A DNA stretch of 64,000 bases from Batillaria attramentaria (lineage: Eukaryota; Mollusca; Gastropoda; Batillariidae), in NCBI GenBank assembly GCA_018292915.2, contig JACVVK020000150.1, positions 247,501 through 311,500 of the forward strand, in the 5' to 3' direction. A program made the position numbers and the translations under genes. This document shows, piece by piece, positions 1 to 11,599 of this stretch. The number at the start of each line of letters is the position of its first letter. The first letter of the stretch is position 1. The notes under the pieces are model-generated. The model was not told where the DNA came from, made no database searches, and worked only from the letters and a program-made list of their open reading frames with translations.

Positions 1-1721
1 GTGCATTATGTATCAACTTTTGATCTATATATAAAACACTCGTCCCATTAGAGTATGATATGCGATGCTTTCCGTGTCTAATTTGGCTGAAAAAAGCTGC
101 AAATTAGCTTTTTTTCTGTTGGGAGGGGGAAGGGGGATGAAGGAAAGATGGACCACGTATATTGTCAAAGAAAGGAATTGATCAACAGTTAGTCTAATAC
201 TGATTTTATTCTCCTTAACGCGAGCCCTGTAGACAGAGACAGACATACAGAGAGAGAGAGAGAGAGAGAGCTCCCAATCAGGCAAAAAAACAAAATAATA
301 ATAAAAACAACATATAACAATAGAACAACAAAAATGCATCTCATATTTTTTCTTCTTGCCAACATTCAATTTTGCACGGAACACAATGGTAAAGAACCAA
401 TTCAAGAAAAGAAAATCATGCGCCATCATGTGCCTGTCCTAAGTGACGTCAGACCTGACCTGTTTTCTTAGAATGAGTGAAATTTTCTTGGAAATGTACT
501 TTCGGTTTCTTACAATGAGTGAAATCAAAGATCCTACAATCCAGGAATACAGGATCGTTGGTGAAATTTTCTTGGAAATGTACTTTCGGTTTCTTATATC
601 CGAGTTTTTGTATCAAGCGGGACAAGAAATTTGCTTTCCTAAAACCGAGTTTTCTTATAAGCGAGTTTCTTGTATCCGAGTTTTCTTAATACATAATAAA
701 GAAGAGTTTGGCCGGGGGAAAAAAATTCGTTGGCAATAACCGAGTTTTCTTATATCCGAGTTGCTTATATCCGGCGTCCACTGTACCTGGATCGGGCTTT
801 CTATTCAACAATCTTGATTCATTTAGAAACCCCAAATTTGAAATCGATCGGTTCAGTATTTTCGGAGAAATAGGCATCTGAACTGGGTTCACATGCAATG
901 TCAACTCAGGCTCGGTTTACATGAAAACTATAAGAGCGACCATTTTCTAGTAGTGACTGTTCAGAGCCCGTATTCAAGCTATCTACTGCCAAAAAATTGA
1001 GTGATTTAAATAAATATTACGCCTGTACACGAAAGACAACCAACTTGTCTCAAAAGGGCGATAACTCCCAAATCACTTAAGCAATCATCACACGCTTGGT
1101 TCCTCTAATGTAACATTTTGATATATTTGGATACCCCAAATTTGAAGCCATTCGGTTGAGTATTTTCGAAGAAACGGGCCTGGACACAATTCACACACAC
1201 ACAGCCGCACGCACACACATACGCACAGACGGCACTCACTGAGGAGGAGAAGCGCGTTCGGCGCACCGTACATGTCAGCATCGATGACGCACGTTTTCTT
1301 ACGTCATTGTCAGAGTTACACTTGCAAAATCGTCTCTGCGGGAGATCGGCAGTGATGTGCGTTTGTACCACAGATGCTTGCCCATGAACGTGGAAAATTT
1401 AGCCCGTCCTATGATGTTGTTTCCATTACTATGGAAACAACATAAAAAGCACCGGCAACGATAAAACAAAATACTTCAGCACAAAACTGGGAGAAAAACT
1501 TTATGGGATGGGGCCATTCCTCCTTGTTATGCATTACGCGTTCGGCGACTGCGCCTGGCAAGAAGAGTAAATATAAAGGAAACGCAACAAAGGAACATTA
1601 ACAGAAAACTTTCATGTACATATGATATCTATCTGTTTTTGGACACACCACTGTGTCCTTCACGTGTTTCACTGTTCCGAACGGCGTGCCACGTGAGTTT
1701 GCGCGTGTCTTTTCCCCCCAG
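1..1721. other. Left edge, upstream of the first visible CCDC152-like exon
   Basis: No exon could be supported here. The stretch holds an (AG)n run near 249-270, a pogo/Tigger-like transposon end (about 455-783), and two related diverged segments at about 790-895 and 1095-1200. Both of those segments contain CCCCAAATTTGAA followed by GTATTTTCG(G/A)AGAAA. A (CA)n tract lies near 1190-1225. It is probably intron or flank of the gene that continues at 1722. Confidence 0.5.
455..783 (-). mobile_element. pogo/Tigger-like DNA transposon end, fragment
   Basis: The right edge, read on the minus strand, begins CAGTGGACGCCGGATATAAG and is followed by repeated TCGGATATAAG / CTCGG steps. This is the usual look of pogo/Tigger terminal and subterminal repeats. 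The edge abuts a TA dinucleotide at 784-785, the target site of this superfamily. A 34-bp block starting GAAATTTTCTTGG occurs twice (about 479 and 568). No matching left end was found, so the copy is truncated. No transposase reading frame is present. Confidence 0.5.
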
Positions 1722-1903
1722 AAATCTGCGATCTTCAGAGAATGGTTGAGCGTTTCCACCAGGAACTAACTCAGGTGGACGGATTAAAAGGTATCTCTCT
1801 CTCTCTCTCTCACACACACACACGCACGCACGCGCAAGCGGCGATACCCTATGTAATACTTGCCACCGGACACACTTTTTTTGTAGGTATAAAAAAAAAT
1901 CGA

Positions 1904-1944
<41 letters not shown>

Positions 1945-4900
1945 GTGAGTCAATGCTCACTCATATTATACGGTTATATTACTTGAAAAACGTTCTGCTT
2001 GAACACCAAACACGCCAACAAATGTATGTGTGTGTGTTTCAGTGAAGAACGAGGCTCTGAAGGAAGAACTTGATAATTTAAGAAAGGTGATGTACAGCGA
2101 TATTGGTCACGTTCTGTATATTTAGCATTAGATATTAGGTTATTCACACCACAAAGAAAACAGAATCAATAGAACCACTGTCGGCATGCTCTGCGAAGTA
2201 CAGGTTCCTTATTAGCTTTTCTGCCAGAGCTTCGTAACTAAGTGTTTGCATTGGGTTATAATTGACAAAACTGTAGTTGCACTCTGTGCTTCGCGCTTGT
2301 ACACTGCCTACCATAAATATGTTCATCTGTGAATGGGGAGGTCACCCCAGATACGCGTCCACCTACCATCAGAGTGTGTGTGTGTGTGTGCGGGGTGGGG
2401 GGGGGGGGGTACTTTTTGTGGTTATTTTTTCCCCACACACTTGGCCTGTCTTTAGATATTTTCATATACACTTGGCTGTTCCTCAGACTCCTAGCTGCCT
2501 TATTGAGTCGCTCAAGTCACGATGAGCGTCTCAGTACTTTGTCGTAGTTCTCTGAAGAAGCAAACTCTTTCTCTATTTCATTCTTTGAGAGGTTCGCTGC
2601 CCCGATGTCGCCAGTTAAGATAGGCGGCATTCCGAAAAAACGGGCATTCTCTTAGGAGCCGACATGACAAGTTCACCGGCCGCATGGTTACCGCAGAGAA
2701 GCTGTCACATCTGCCAGACAGTTTGCCTTCAGCACAAATGATAAAAAGAATGTCATGAGGATCTTGCGATAATCATTGTCTCGAAAATATTTACTTATGC
2801 TGATGTCGGATTAGTGCAATTTTATGAGCTGCTGTTGCCGCGTTCACCTACGTTTCAGAACCCCACTCGCGTATCGGTTACACAACAGATCACATATATA
2901 TGTTGCAGGAGTCTGCAACAAAGGCGAAAGAGTACTACACTAGTTTAAAGGAGGAGCGGAAGGACGGCGAGGAAAGACTGTCGCGCATAATAGACCAGTA
3001 CGAAAAAAATGGTAAGATCTTATCTGTTTCAGTGCGCGTCGGTATGTGTATGACGGATTGTGATGTAATGTGCGAAGGCATGATGACTTGAATTTAACGA
3101 CCAACTCGATTGAAATGGCCATGTCAGCAAACCGCGTTTCCGTTTACGATACATACTGCGTGCCCTCTGTGTTTGCATGTCCTTTGGAAATGTAAGGTCT
3201 GGTCTGTGGAAGCATCATAATTATTGGCATAGGCATTCATACTCGTTTTTGCAAGATACCCACCAATGATATTTTGTTCTACTTGATTCAGGCTGGATGG
3301 TGTGAAATGTGCGGTCGTATGTTTGACTGTTGACCTGGTCCCATCGAATGATCAGTGGGTGCATTCTTCCTGTTCCTTCTAGCAAGTGCCTCGGACAGGT
3401 ACATTTTGATCGAAAACAGTAAGCACCTTGGGAACACTGTGGTCGGTCTCGAAAGTGTATGTACATGGTATCACTTCAACACAAGTGGGGATGATCTTTC
3501 CGACGGACTTGTGTCCTTTTCACCGGTCTCTGACTAAGCCGTCGGTTGAAGTCCTGTTTTTCTACCCACATGTAAGCCTTAGAAGCGCCCACAAGGTGAA
3601 GTTGTAGCGCCCTAATGTTTAATACAGAACATTCCAGTTCGGAATTCACCTCTTCTTAGGTGCCTATGTGTATACATGTGCATTTTTCATTCCTCTCATG
3701 CTAGCAACGTCAGAACGAATTAATTTCACCGAAGCGCTCGAGGCCAAGGATAAGGAACTTGCAGATGCTAAGAAGGAAATGCACGACATGAAAAAACAAA
3801 AAGAGAGAGACCTGGAAAATATGTCTATTGAGGTAATGGTATTTTGTTCTGAACTGAAGCACCACTCACAATTGTAATGTATGTTTACGGTTGGGAAAAC
3901 ATTCTACTGACACTTTCTTTAAAAACAACAACAACAACAAAAAAACGCAATTGTAACACGGTCATACATGTGAGCCAAATGACAGGGTCCATACAGGTTC
4001 ACAGTCTCAAAACTTCACGACTTTTCCATGACTTTTTGAGGCCAACTCTCCTGTTTTCCATGACAACTTCCTCGCCCACTTTCACACCGACACACGGGAG
4101 GGTAGAAAATCTGAGCTTATCTAAGTTATCGCAATCAGCAAGACCAATGTTCAGAGTTAGCCATTAGCCTTATGGGAAGGCGGTTTGTTGGTATTTTTGG
4201 CGATCAGTCCAGTGAGTAATCACCAAGCTGACCGTTCCATTGTCTGGCTCAAAATGGCTTCCATAAAATTCCAAAGTTCCATGACTTTTCATGACTCTTG
4301 AGATAATTTCATAACTTTTTCAGGCCTGGAAAAGCTATTTTCAAATTCCATGACATTTCAAGGATGCTATGACCTGTACAGACCCTGAAATGAGGCCCCT
4401 GCCTCACTAGTTTCAGTATTCTGTTTATGAAATTCTTTTAGTTAGGTTTCAGGAAATTCAGAATGTTTTGTCTTTTGAAAATATTTTTGGAATGTTTCAG
4501 TATGAGGATAAACTGGTAAAGATCCAGAGACAGAAAGTTCATGTTCTTCAAACCAGCCACCAGGCCGGGAATCAGGACATATTCAGAAAGGTACACCTTA
4601 GATTGGTCAACTTGTAAAGCTGGCCATAAATAAAACATACCATTTTGAGACACCCCCACCCCTCATCCCCAGTCAAGCATTCAAGGTCCTCAAAAGTGTG
4701 GAGTTTCACAACAGCAATAAACATGGTTTGTATCACAATTAGATCTTTGAATACCCTTTGAATCGACTTTCCCCCAAAGTTACTTGATGTAACCTTGCCA
4801 CCATTGCAGAAACTTCAGCACATCAAAGAGGCACATGAAGAAGAAATAGCAAACCTTAAAAAACAAATTCAAGTACTAAAAACAAGAGTGGTCCAGGATG

Positions 4901-4974
4901 ACTGTACTTCCAACCAGGCAATGCAAAGTTGCTTTCAACGTTTGGGCACGAAGAGAAAAGAACGGTGCCAGTGA
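1722..4974 (+). CDS. CCDC152: CCDC152-like coiled-coil protein, 3' exons
   Basis: Six phase-compatible exons with GT-AG borders were read: 1722-1790, 2043-2086, 2909-3011, 3705-3832, 4501-4590 and 4810-4974 (TGA at 4972-4974). The product is Lys/Glu-rich heptad coiled coil throughout, with no membrane segment. From memory of vertebrate CCDC152, the GLKVKNEALKEE stretch at the first exon junction and the C-terminal run beginning FRKKLQHIKEAHEEEI match the equivalent positions of that family, including its basic tail. The protein's role is poorly known. The first exon starts mid-codon, so the N-terminus lies upstream, probably outside the window. The gene is convergent with POLE4. Other coiled-coil families cannot be fully excluded without alignment. 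Confidence 0.7.
1907..1942. repeat. (TG)n microsatellite
   Basis: An uninterrupted TG repeat of about 18 units lies in the intron after the first visible CCDC152-like exon. A short (CT)n-(CA)n tract also follows that exon's donor at about 1796-1823. Confidence 0.9.
3983..4387. mobile_element. Short non-autonomous DNA transposon (hAT-like MITE)
   Basis: The left end CAGGGTCCATACAGGT and the reverse complement of the right end CAGGGTCTGTACAGGT form terminal inverted repeats differing at two positions. AAATGA flanks both sides (3977-3982 and 4388-4393), a plausible target duplication. The interior is full of TTCCATGAC repeats and has no reading frame. CAGGG-type ends suggest hAT, but hAT normally duplicates 8 bp, so the class is tentative. 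It sits in the CCDC152-like intron between the fourth and fifth visible exons. Confidence 0.6.
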
Positions 4975-6660
4975 TGAACAATGGAAACTGGCAACATGTT
5001 CTGAAGGAACGGATTTTGAACTGCTCATCGCTTTTTTGTGTTGTTTTGAAACTGTTATACATAAAGGATCTTGGACCTTTTGGTCACTTCTGAGACACGT
5101 TTCATATAAATTGTGTGTTATGTCCAAGTCAAAGTTAAAAGTTATAGGTTACAGCTTTATAATACACTCACTTCAAAACCACTCGAGCTGAAACTGACAA
5201 CGGCATCAGTTAGCTTCACCTACAATTTGATTTTACTTATAATTATATAAAGAAAACTGCATTACTGCATATCAAGGTCAGGGTCAAAAATGCTCTTACT
5301 GAGGAAGCAAACAAACAAATAAAACGCCCAAATAAACCCAAGATTCAAAGAAGAAAAAGAACATCTACACAGATCCCAAACCATGAGAGGTTTTTTTTTT
5401 ACTTTTTTTTTTTAAAACCCCGGAGTGTAATTCATATGTCTTTGACCTTGTGACCTTGAGTTCGTCAATATTTGGACTGTGTGGCCGACTTTTCAGCATG
5501 GTGAATGAATCTCACCATTCTTGACTTTACCCCAAGTGGTTGTAAACAACACTGTATGGTTATCATTTGATTTCAATAAAATGATGGTTTGAACATTTAA
5601 CGCATCATTTTGGGTTTAATTAGCTATCCACATGCTTTACTCTATGCTGGAAGAACTTCACAGCTGATCTTGGCATTACTAAGGTGCACCTTACTCTCCT
5701 CATACGAGTCATAGGCTCCCTTCTTCTCTAGACAGATGCCCGACTTGCACTTTTTTCCAAAGCAATTCCGTTATTCGGTTTGTGCTGTATATCAAGATCA
5801 GACAGAGAAAAGACTAAGTAGAGGCAGCATGATCCTAATATCACTGCAGCCTTTATTAGTTTATACACCAAAACATTAAGTTTTGAATACTTCTCATTTA
5901 TTTCTTCACACAGAAAATGCCACAGGATATAAAATTATACACATTACTTTAACCACTTTCCTTCTTGTAATGGTCCACCATATCGACCCTCTACTAGCTT
6001 CAGTGGCAGTCTCAGGTTCAGAAAAGAAGCTACACTGCACGATGTACAACCCAAAGGCCAGCTGTTCACTTGCTGTACAACATCTATATCTAACAGCCTC
6101 TCCAGAATTCCAGGGAATGAACTGTGCACTGTATTCAAAGAACCATTCAAACCAGTCAGTCTACTGCCCCTGCAATAAACAGAACTGCGCATGTAACCAC
6201 TGTTGTCGCTACTGATAAGATTTTAAGGTTATTTAATAAATGCTGTATATTGCTTAAAAAATGTGTATGCTGTACATTGTGGGTGCAAACACCCCACCCT
6301 TTCAAAGAAGAAAACTTGGGTGCTTTACATGTGGGTGCATTATCACCCACACTTCTAAAGGAACCTTGCATGCTGTACTGCATGGGTGCACATTGCACTA
6401 CCTGTGGAGGTAAAATAAATTAAAGTGATCACACACACAAGCAAAATGACAAAATTTTGTCAGGTAAAGTGTATTTCACTTATATTTGCCAGGACGTCAA
6501 TTGAAATTTGTGTCGGTAATGCTACTGCTACTAGTGCTAGTTACATGCATACCTGAATCATGCAAATTGTACAAATTACTGTCTACACAGTGTATAGCTA
6601 ATGTGGGAGCTGCAGACTGGTTTTGTGAGAGATGAAAACAATCAAAGCTGTATACATTAC
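4975..6660. other. CCDC152/POLE4 convergent intergenic region
   Basis: This holds the 3' UTR of the CCDC152-like gene, with an AATAAA at 5575-5580, and the unresolved 3' end of POLE4. Between about 6262 and 6410 three diverged copies of a GCTGTACAT-GGGTGCA block occur in series. No further coding exon could be supported. Confidence 0.5.
5575..5580 (+). promoter_or_regulatory. Candidate polyadenylation signal of CCDC152-like gene
   Basis: This is the canonical AATAAA 601 bp after the stop codon, and the first such hexamer on the + strand after it that is not inside an A-rich stretch. Placement is by motif only. Confidence 0.45.
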
Positions 6661-8016
6661 CTTCCAGGAATGCAAAACAGTCTCTTGTGTCCAATATGGT
6701 GTCTGAAATATGAATAATATGATTCACTGGTAAAGATAACTAAAACTACTGAAATAGGGACAATCACCTTCAAAGGGGGCTCACATCTATGACGTACATT
6801 CAAAAGCCAAAATTCCTCATAGATCTGTATATCACCAATTTATGAAGTGGTGTTCCAAGGGATCGGATATCGATCATAAACTGATGAAAATCATAAACAT
6901 CCGCAGACCTTTCAGGACAAACGGCCGATCAAAGCTTCGCTGTTGCGGTCCAGTGTCCCATAGATTTCCACTGAACGCAAGCACAGAAAATTCATACCAA
7001 CAGAAAAGTTTGTTTTTGCCTGGTACAATGCATAACTCTTTCCCCCAACCCAAGTATACGTAACAATGTCAGAGTCTCTCATACACTGCTAAAAATAGTC
7101 AAGGACCACTTGCAAAAATATGTACAGCTTAGCAAAACATCATTCAAATTTTCTGAAATTTTCACAAAATGTAGCTTGAACACATGGCTTTAACATCATC
7201 AAAATTCACAGAATTCCGTCCATGGACTGTTGAGAAGCCATTGTTCAAAGACGAGTGGGTGGAATTTTTAAATGCAAGGGAAGTCACTCATAAAAAGTGT
7301 CGGTATTGAGTGGTGTCTCCAAGACAGGCATTTAATTCAGTGCAGTGATGTTGATAGAGCTACCCAGAGTCCTCAGCACACCCTGGAGGGTATCCAGATG
7401 CAGCAGCAACACCAGCTGTTACAGACGTCCCTTATAAAGTCTTTTCCTTGGCACAATCATCTCCAGACCTTCATACGGTTGTTGTGAGGTTCAGACTGAA
7501 GCTGGAATTGTCAGTGAACATTTCCTGTCAAACTCTGCTGCCTGGTCCACCAAACATGAGGTCTTCACCAGGTGAGTTGAGCGGCCGCGTCGATCTTCAG
7601 TGCACCACAGGGTGACGGAACTTTAGCTGGATGTTGTGTGAACGGTTCCAATCCAAAGGTCTGACTGGCTATGCTGGCATTGGTGATCACCTAAGCTGCC
7701 TGCTGGAGTGGTTTTGCGTGGTTACTGTTGTTCTCTGAGCTTGGCGGGAAATGACAAAATCTTCCCTGTCTGTTGTCATTTACTCTTTTTTTAGCAGTGT
7801 AGCAGATGCCGCAGGTACATGTATCTCGAGTAAGGGGGAATTTCCACTTGGTCCCTATATGGCACTGGTACTGAACATTCAAGGGACTCTTTTCTTCTGC
7901 TTTGCCATGTCATGATGTGCTTTGCGCTGACAAAGTTTGCTCAATTTTTGCCTTTTTATTTATTTAAATTTTTTTTAAAAGTTTTTTTTAATGTCTCAGG
8001 TCTCAGGGGCGCCAGA

Positions 8017-8057
<41 letters not shown>

Positions 8058-11000
8058 GTGACTATGGCAAGAGGGGGGGGCAAAGCCATGGTCTTGCCCC
8101 CGCTCCCTTCCCCTCCCCCTCTTCCTGCTCTCTCCCTCATCCCACCCAACAGAGAACTCAGTTTAGCCCTTGCATGAAATATCAAAACGACTTGGCAGAA
8201 AGGCGTCTGATAATCCTTCCCCCCCCCCCCCCTCCACTTTTCACTTTCTTTGGGCAACGTCCTTCCTTTCAGTGGCTCCCTGGTTCGTAAAGGTTTTTGT
8301 CTGCGCAGCATCTGATCCCCCCCCCCCCCCCCCCTTGCATGAAATAACAAAACGACTTGGCAGAAAGGCGTCTGATAATCACTCCCCCCCCCCCCCCTCC
8401 ACTTTTCACTTTCTTTGGGCAACGTCCTTCCTTTCAGTGGCTCCCTGGTTCGTAAAGGTTTTTGTCTGTGCAGCATCTGATCCCCCCCCCCCCCCCCCTC
8501 ATGAAATATCAAAACGACTTGGCAGAAAGGCGTCTGATAATCACTCCCCCCCCCCCCCCTCCACTTTTCATTTTCTTTGGGCTACGTCCTTCCTTTCAGT
8601 GGCTCCCTGGTTCGTAAAGGTTTTTGTCTCCGCAGCATTTGATCCCCCCCCCCCCCCCCCCCCGCTTTTCTCTTTCTTCGGGCAACGTCCTTCCTTTCAC
8701 TGGCTTGGAAAGGTTTTTGTCTGTGCAGCATCTAACGCGCCCCCCCCCCCCCCCCCCCCCCCCGCTTTTCACTTTCTCCGGGCAACGTCCTTCCTTTCAC
8801 TGGATCTGGCGTTCCCCCCCTCTGAGATTCTGCCCCCCCCCCCCCTCCCCCCAACATCTTCCGGCGCCCCTGTGTCTGTTGAGAGCCACCTGCTCATGGC
8901 ACACATCAAGTTTTAGACAAAATTTTCCTTCAAGGAGACAGCGACTTGAATCCTGAAAACGGTGAATCAAGTGAATCTGGCAATTAAAGCTCAAGTCACC
9001 CCAAACCGGACCTTCAACATCGATGCATGATAGGGATAGTGTGAACTCAACTGGGAAAACAAGACGCAGGGGTGGGACAAGGACATTATCTCGTGTCTGT
9101 GAAGTCATGTTTACCTTGGATTTTATTGCTGTCTTTGATAAAATTGCTTTCATATATAGCAAGAAGGCAAGTTGTTTTTATATTTTATTTCATGGATGAT
9201 CTGCAGTATTGATTTGCCTGCTGAGTGAGTGTTAGTGTTGTGGCAACGTATGCGGTAAAACGTGTTGCACTCCACATCTGAAAAGCCCTAAAGCAGGAGA
9301 GACTGCTAAGCCTACAAATGATGAGGGCTGAAAGGGTTAACTTTCTGTTTCAAACTGTGTGTGTGTCACTGTGAGTGTGTGGCTCTGTGTCCAGACGGAG
9401 TCCTAGTCACTATTGATTTTGTGTTGTCAGACTCAGAGTACCATGCTCTATTGCTTTTTGGTGTTCCAGACATTGTGTCCTATTGCATCTGGGAACATCA
9501 CTGCTTATACTCATTTGGACATTCCAAGCTTCACCTGTCTCTTCTCACCCCCCCCTCCCAATGAACCGCTAGGGACAGCACACAAATTACAATACATGTA
9601 CAACCATTATTTGACACAATTTGTGTAAATTACAATAAATGAACAAAAGGAAAACAAAGTGGATACATGTCTCTTACCTCCCCCCAAATGGCAAAATGCA
9701 ACATTCTCACTTACGTATTTAAAACGAGCTTTAATAAACATACCAATATCCTTTTTTAAAAGGGTCTTTCGCTTGGCATGAAGAGTCTTGTGTGAAGCAT
9801 CTTTTGAGACGACACCTATAAACAGTTCCTGCAATATGAACGATAACAAAAAACTGTCAGTATAATAATAATAATAATAATAATGGGTATTTAAGGGACG
9901 CCCTCCCTCCCGCAGGAGGTCAGGACACCTTACAGTCAACACACACTCACTTAAACAGAAATACACGGAACATTCCTTCACACATGTATACATTTAACTA
10001 CAAACACATGTGTAGCATCATACACAGTCTCAGCTGCCTCCAGCGCGCGCGCACACACACACACACACACGACCAGCAAGATGATGATGTGGCAACAGCT
10101 ATTGGTTCCGGGGAGTGAAGAGGTGGGTTTTCAGATTTTGCTTGAAGGATGGTTTTGTGTCTGCATATCTGATTGATGCTGGGAGATCATTCCAGCAAGT
10201 CGGACCCTGGTATGAAAAACTACGCTGACCAAAGGTCTTTGTTCTGACTTGAGGGATACGGAGTTTCCGAGTGTCAGCAGCAGAACGAAGTAGTCTCGAA
10301 GGAGTGTAAAGCTGAAGCAAAGAAGATAGATATGGAGGACAGGAAGAGGTAACGCAGTTGTATGTAAGGGATGAAATCTTATATTGGATTCTAGAGGACA
10401 CAGGCAACCAGTGCAGAGTGCGGAGAAGGGGTGTGACGTGGTCTGATTTCTTCGCTTTAAGAACTAAGTGAGCAGCAACATTCTGAACCTTTTGAAGTCT
10501 GTATAGGAGGAACTGAGGGCAGCCAGCCAAGAGGGCATTGCAGTAGTCCAGCTTGGACAGGACGAAGGCACAGACAAGAACTTTAGTTGCATCCTCTGTG
10601 AGGTAATGACGGATTGAGGCAATGCGTCTCAACTCAACATACGCAGACTGACAGACATTTGTGACATGATTACACATTGACAGGCTGCTGTCCAGAGTTA
10701 CGCCCAAGAGGGTGAGTGAGTTTTTAGAGCTTAAAGCCGCGCAAGCAACAAAGACTAATTCGCAGCCGAGTGTGCCTGCACTAAATCAGTAAATGAAAAA
10801 AACAAAAATGTAACGTTGGACAAAGGATGCAAACTGGTCTACGGGGCGGTATAAACCCAAGACATGCAGGAGATGCTGCACCTTCAATGCTTCATGCTGA
10901 TTTCTCGAACGCCTCATTACAAAAGAGCATAAAAAACAAATAGCAAACTTACAACTAGGTAAAACAAAGATTAATTTATACTAATACTACTAATACTAAG

Positions 11001-11559
11001 CACATATACAGCAAATATTGCAACTTATCATCTCCTAGGCGCAATAAACCAGTTTGCAGCATATGCCCAACATCACTTATTCCTAACCACTGGTAGTGCA
11101 GACGTGAGTGAGGGGTTAAAAAGAAGAAATATATAGATGGAAGGGCCGAACTTAGAAATCAGCTGAGAGAAGAGAGTAAGGACAGAGCGGCTAAATTCGG
11201 GAGGTTTTAAAGAGAAAGATACAGGTGAATGGGCTGGTGAGGGATAGACAGAGAGGTAGGAAGGAAGATTCCTTAGTTGCCAATGAAGACAACATGCCTG
11301 GGAGGCAGTTGGAGAACAGACTGCTCCAACACGGAACCTCCCCACCGTGAGGCGGTTTGGGAAAACAACGCACCGGAGAGGGGTGCATTGTGAAGGTCTT
11401 CAACATGACAGGTGTTCAGCAGCACCAGCAGGGCGCTAAGAACAAAGTCCGCCAGGCTGAAGACCAGGTGGGGGGAATCCAGTGAAGTCGGCCTTCAGAA
11501 ACGACCCTCAGATGTCTCACTGGACCAAGGGTCAGCAGATACCCGCTTACTGACCCCCG

Positions 11560-11599
<40 letters not shown>

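Noticed and set aside
8003..8916. Long open frames (up to 248 codons) rich in Pro or Gly on both strands
   Set aside because: They follow homopolymer C/G runs and tandem units on both strands at once, with no start context, splice logic or recognisable domain.
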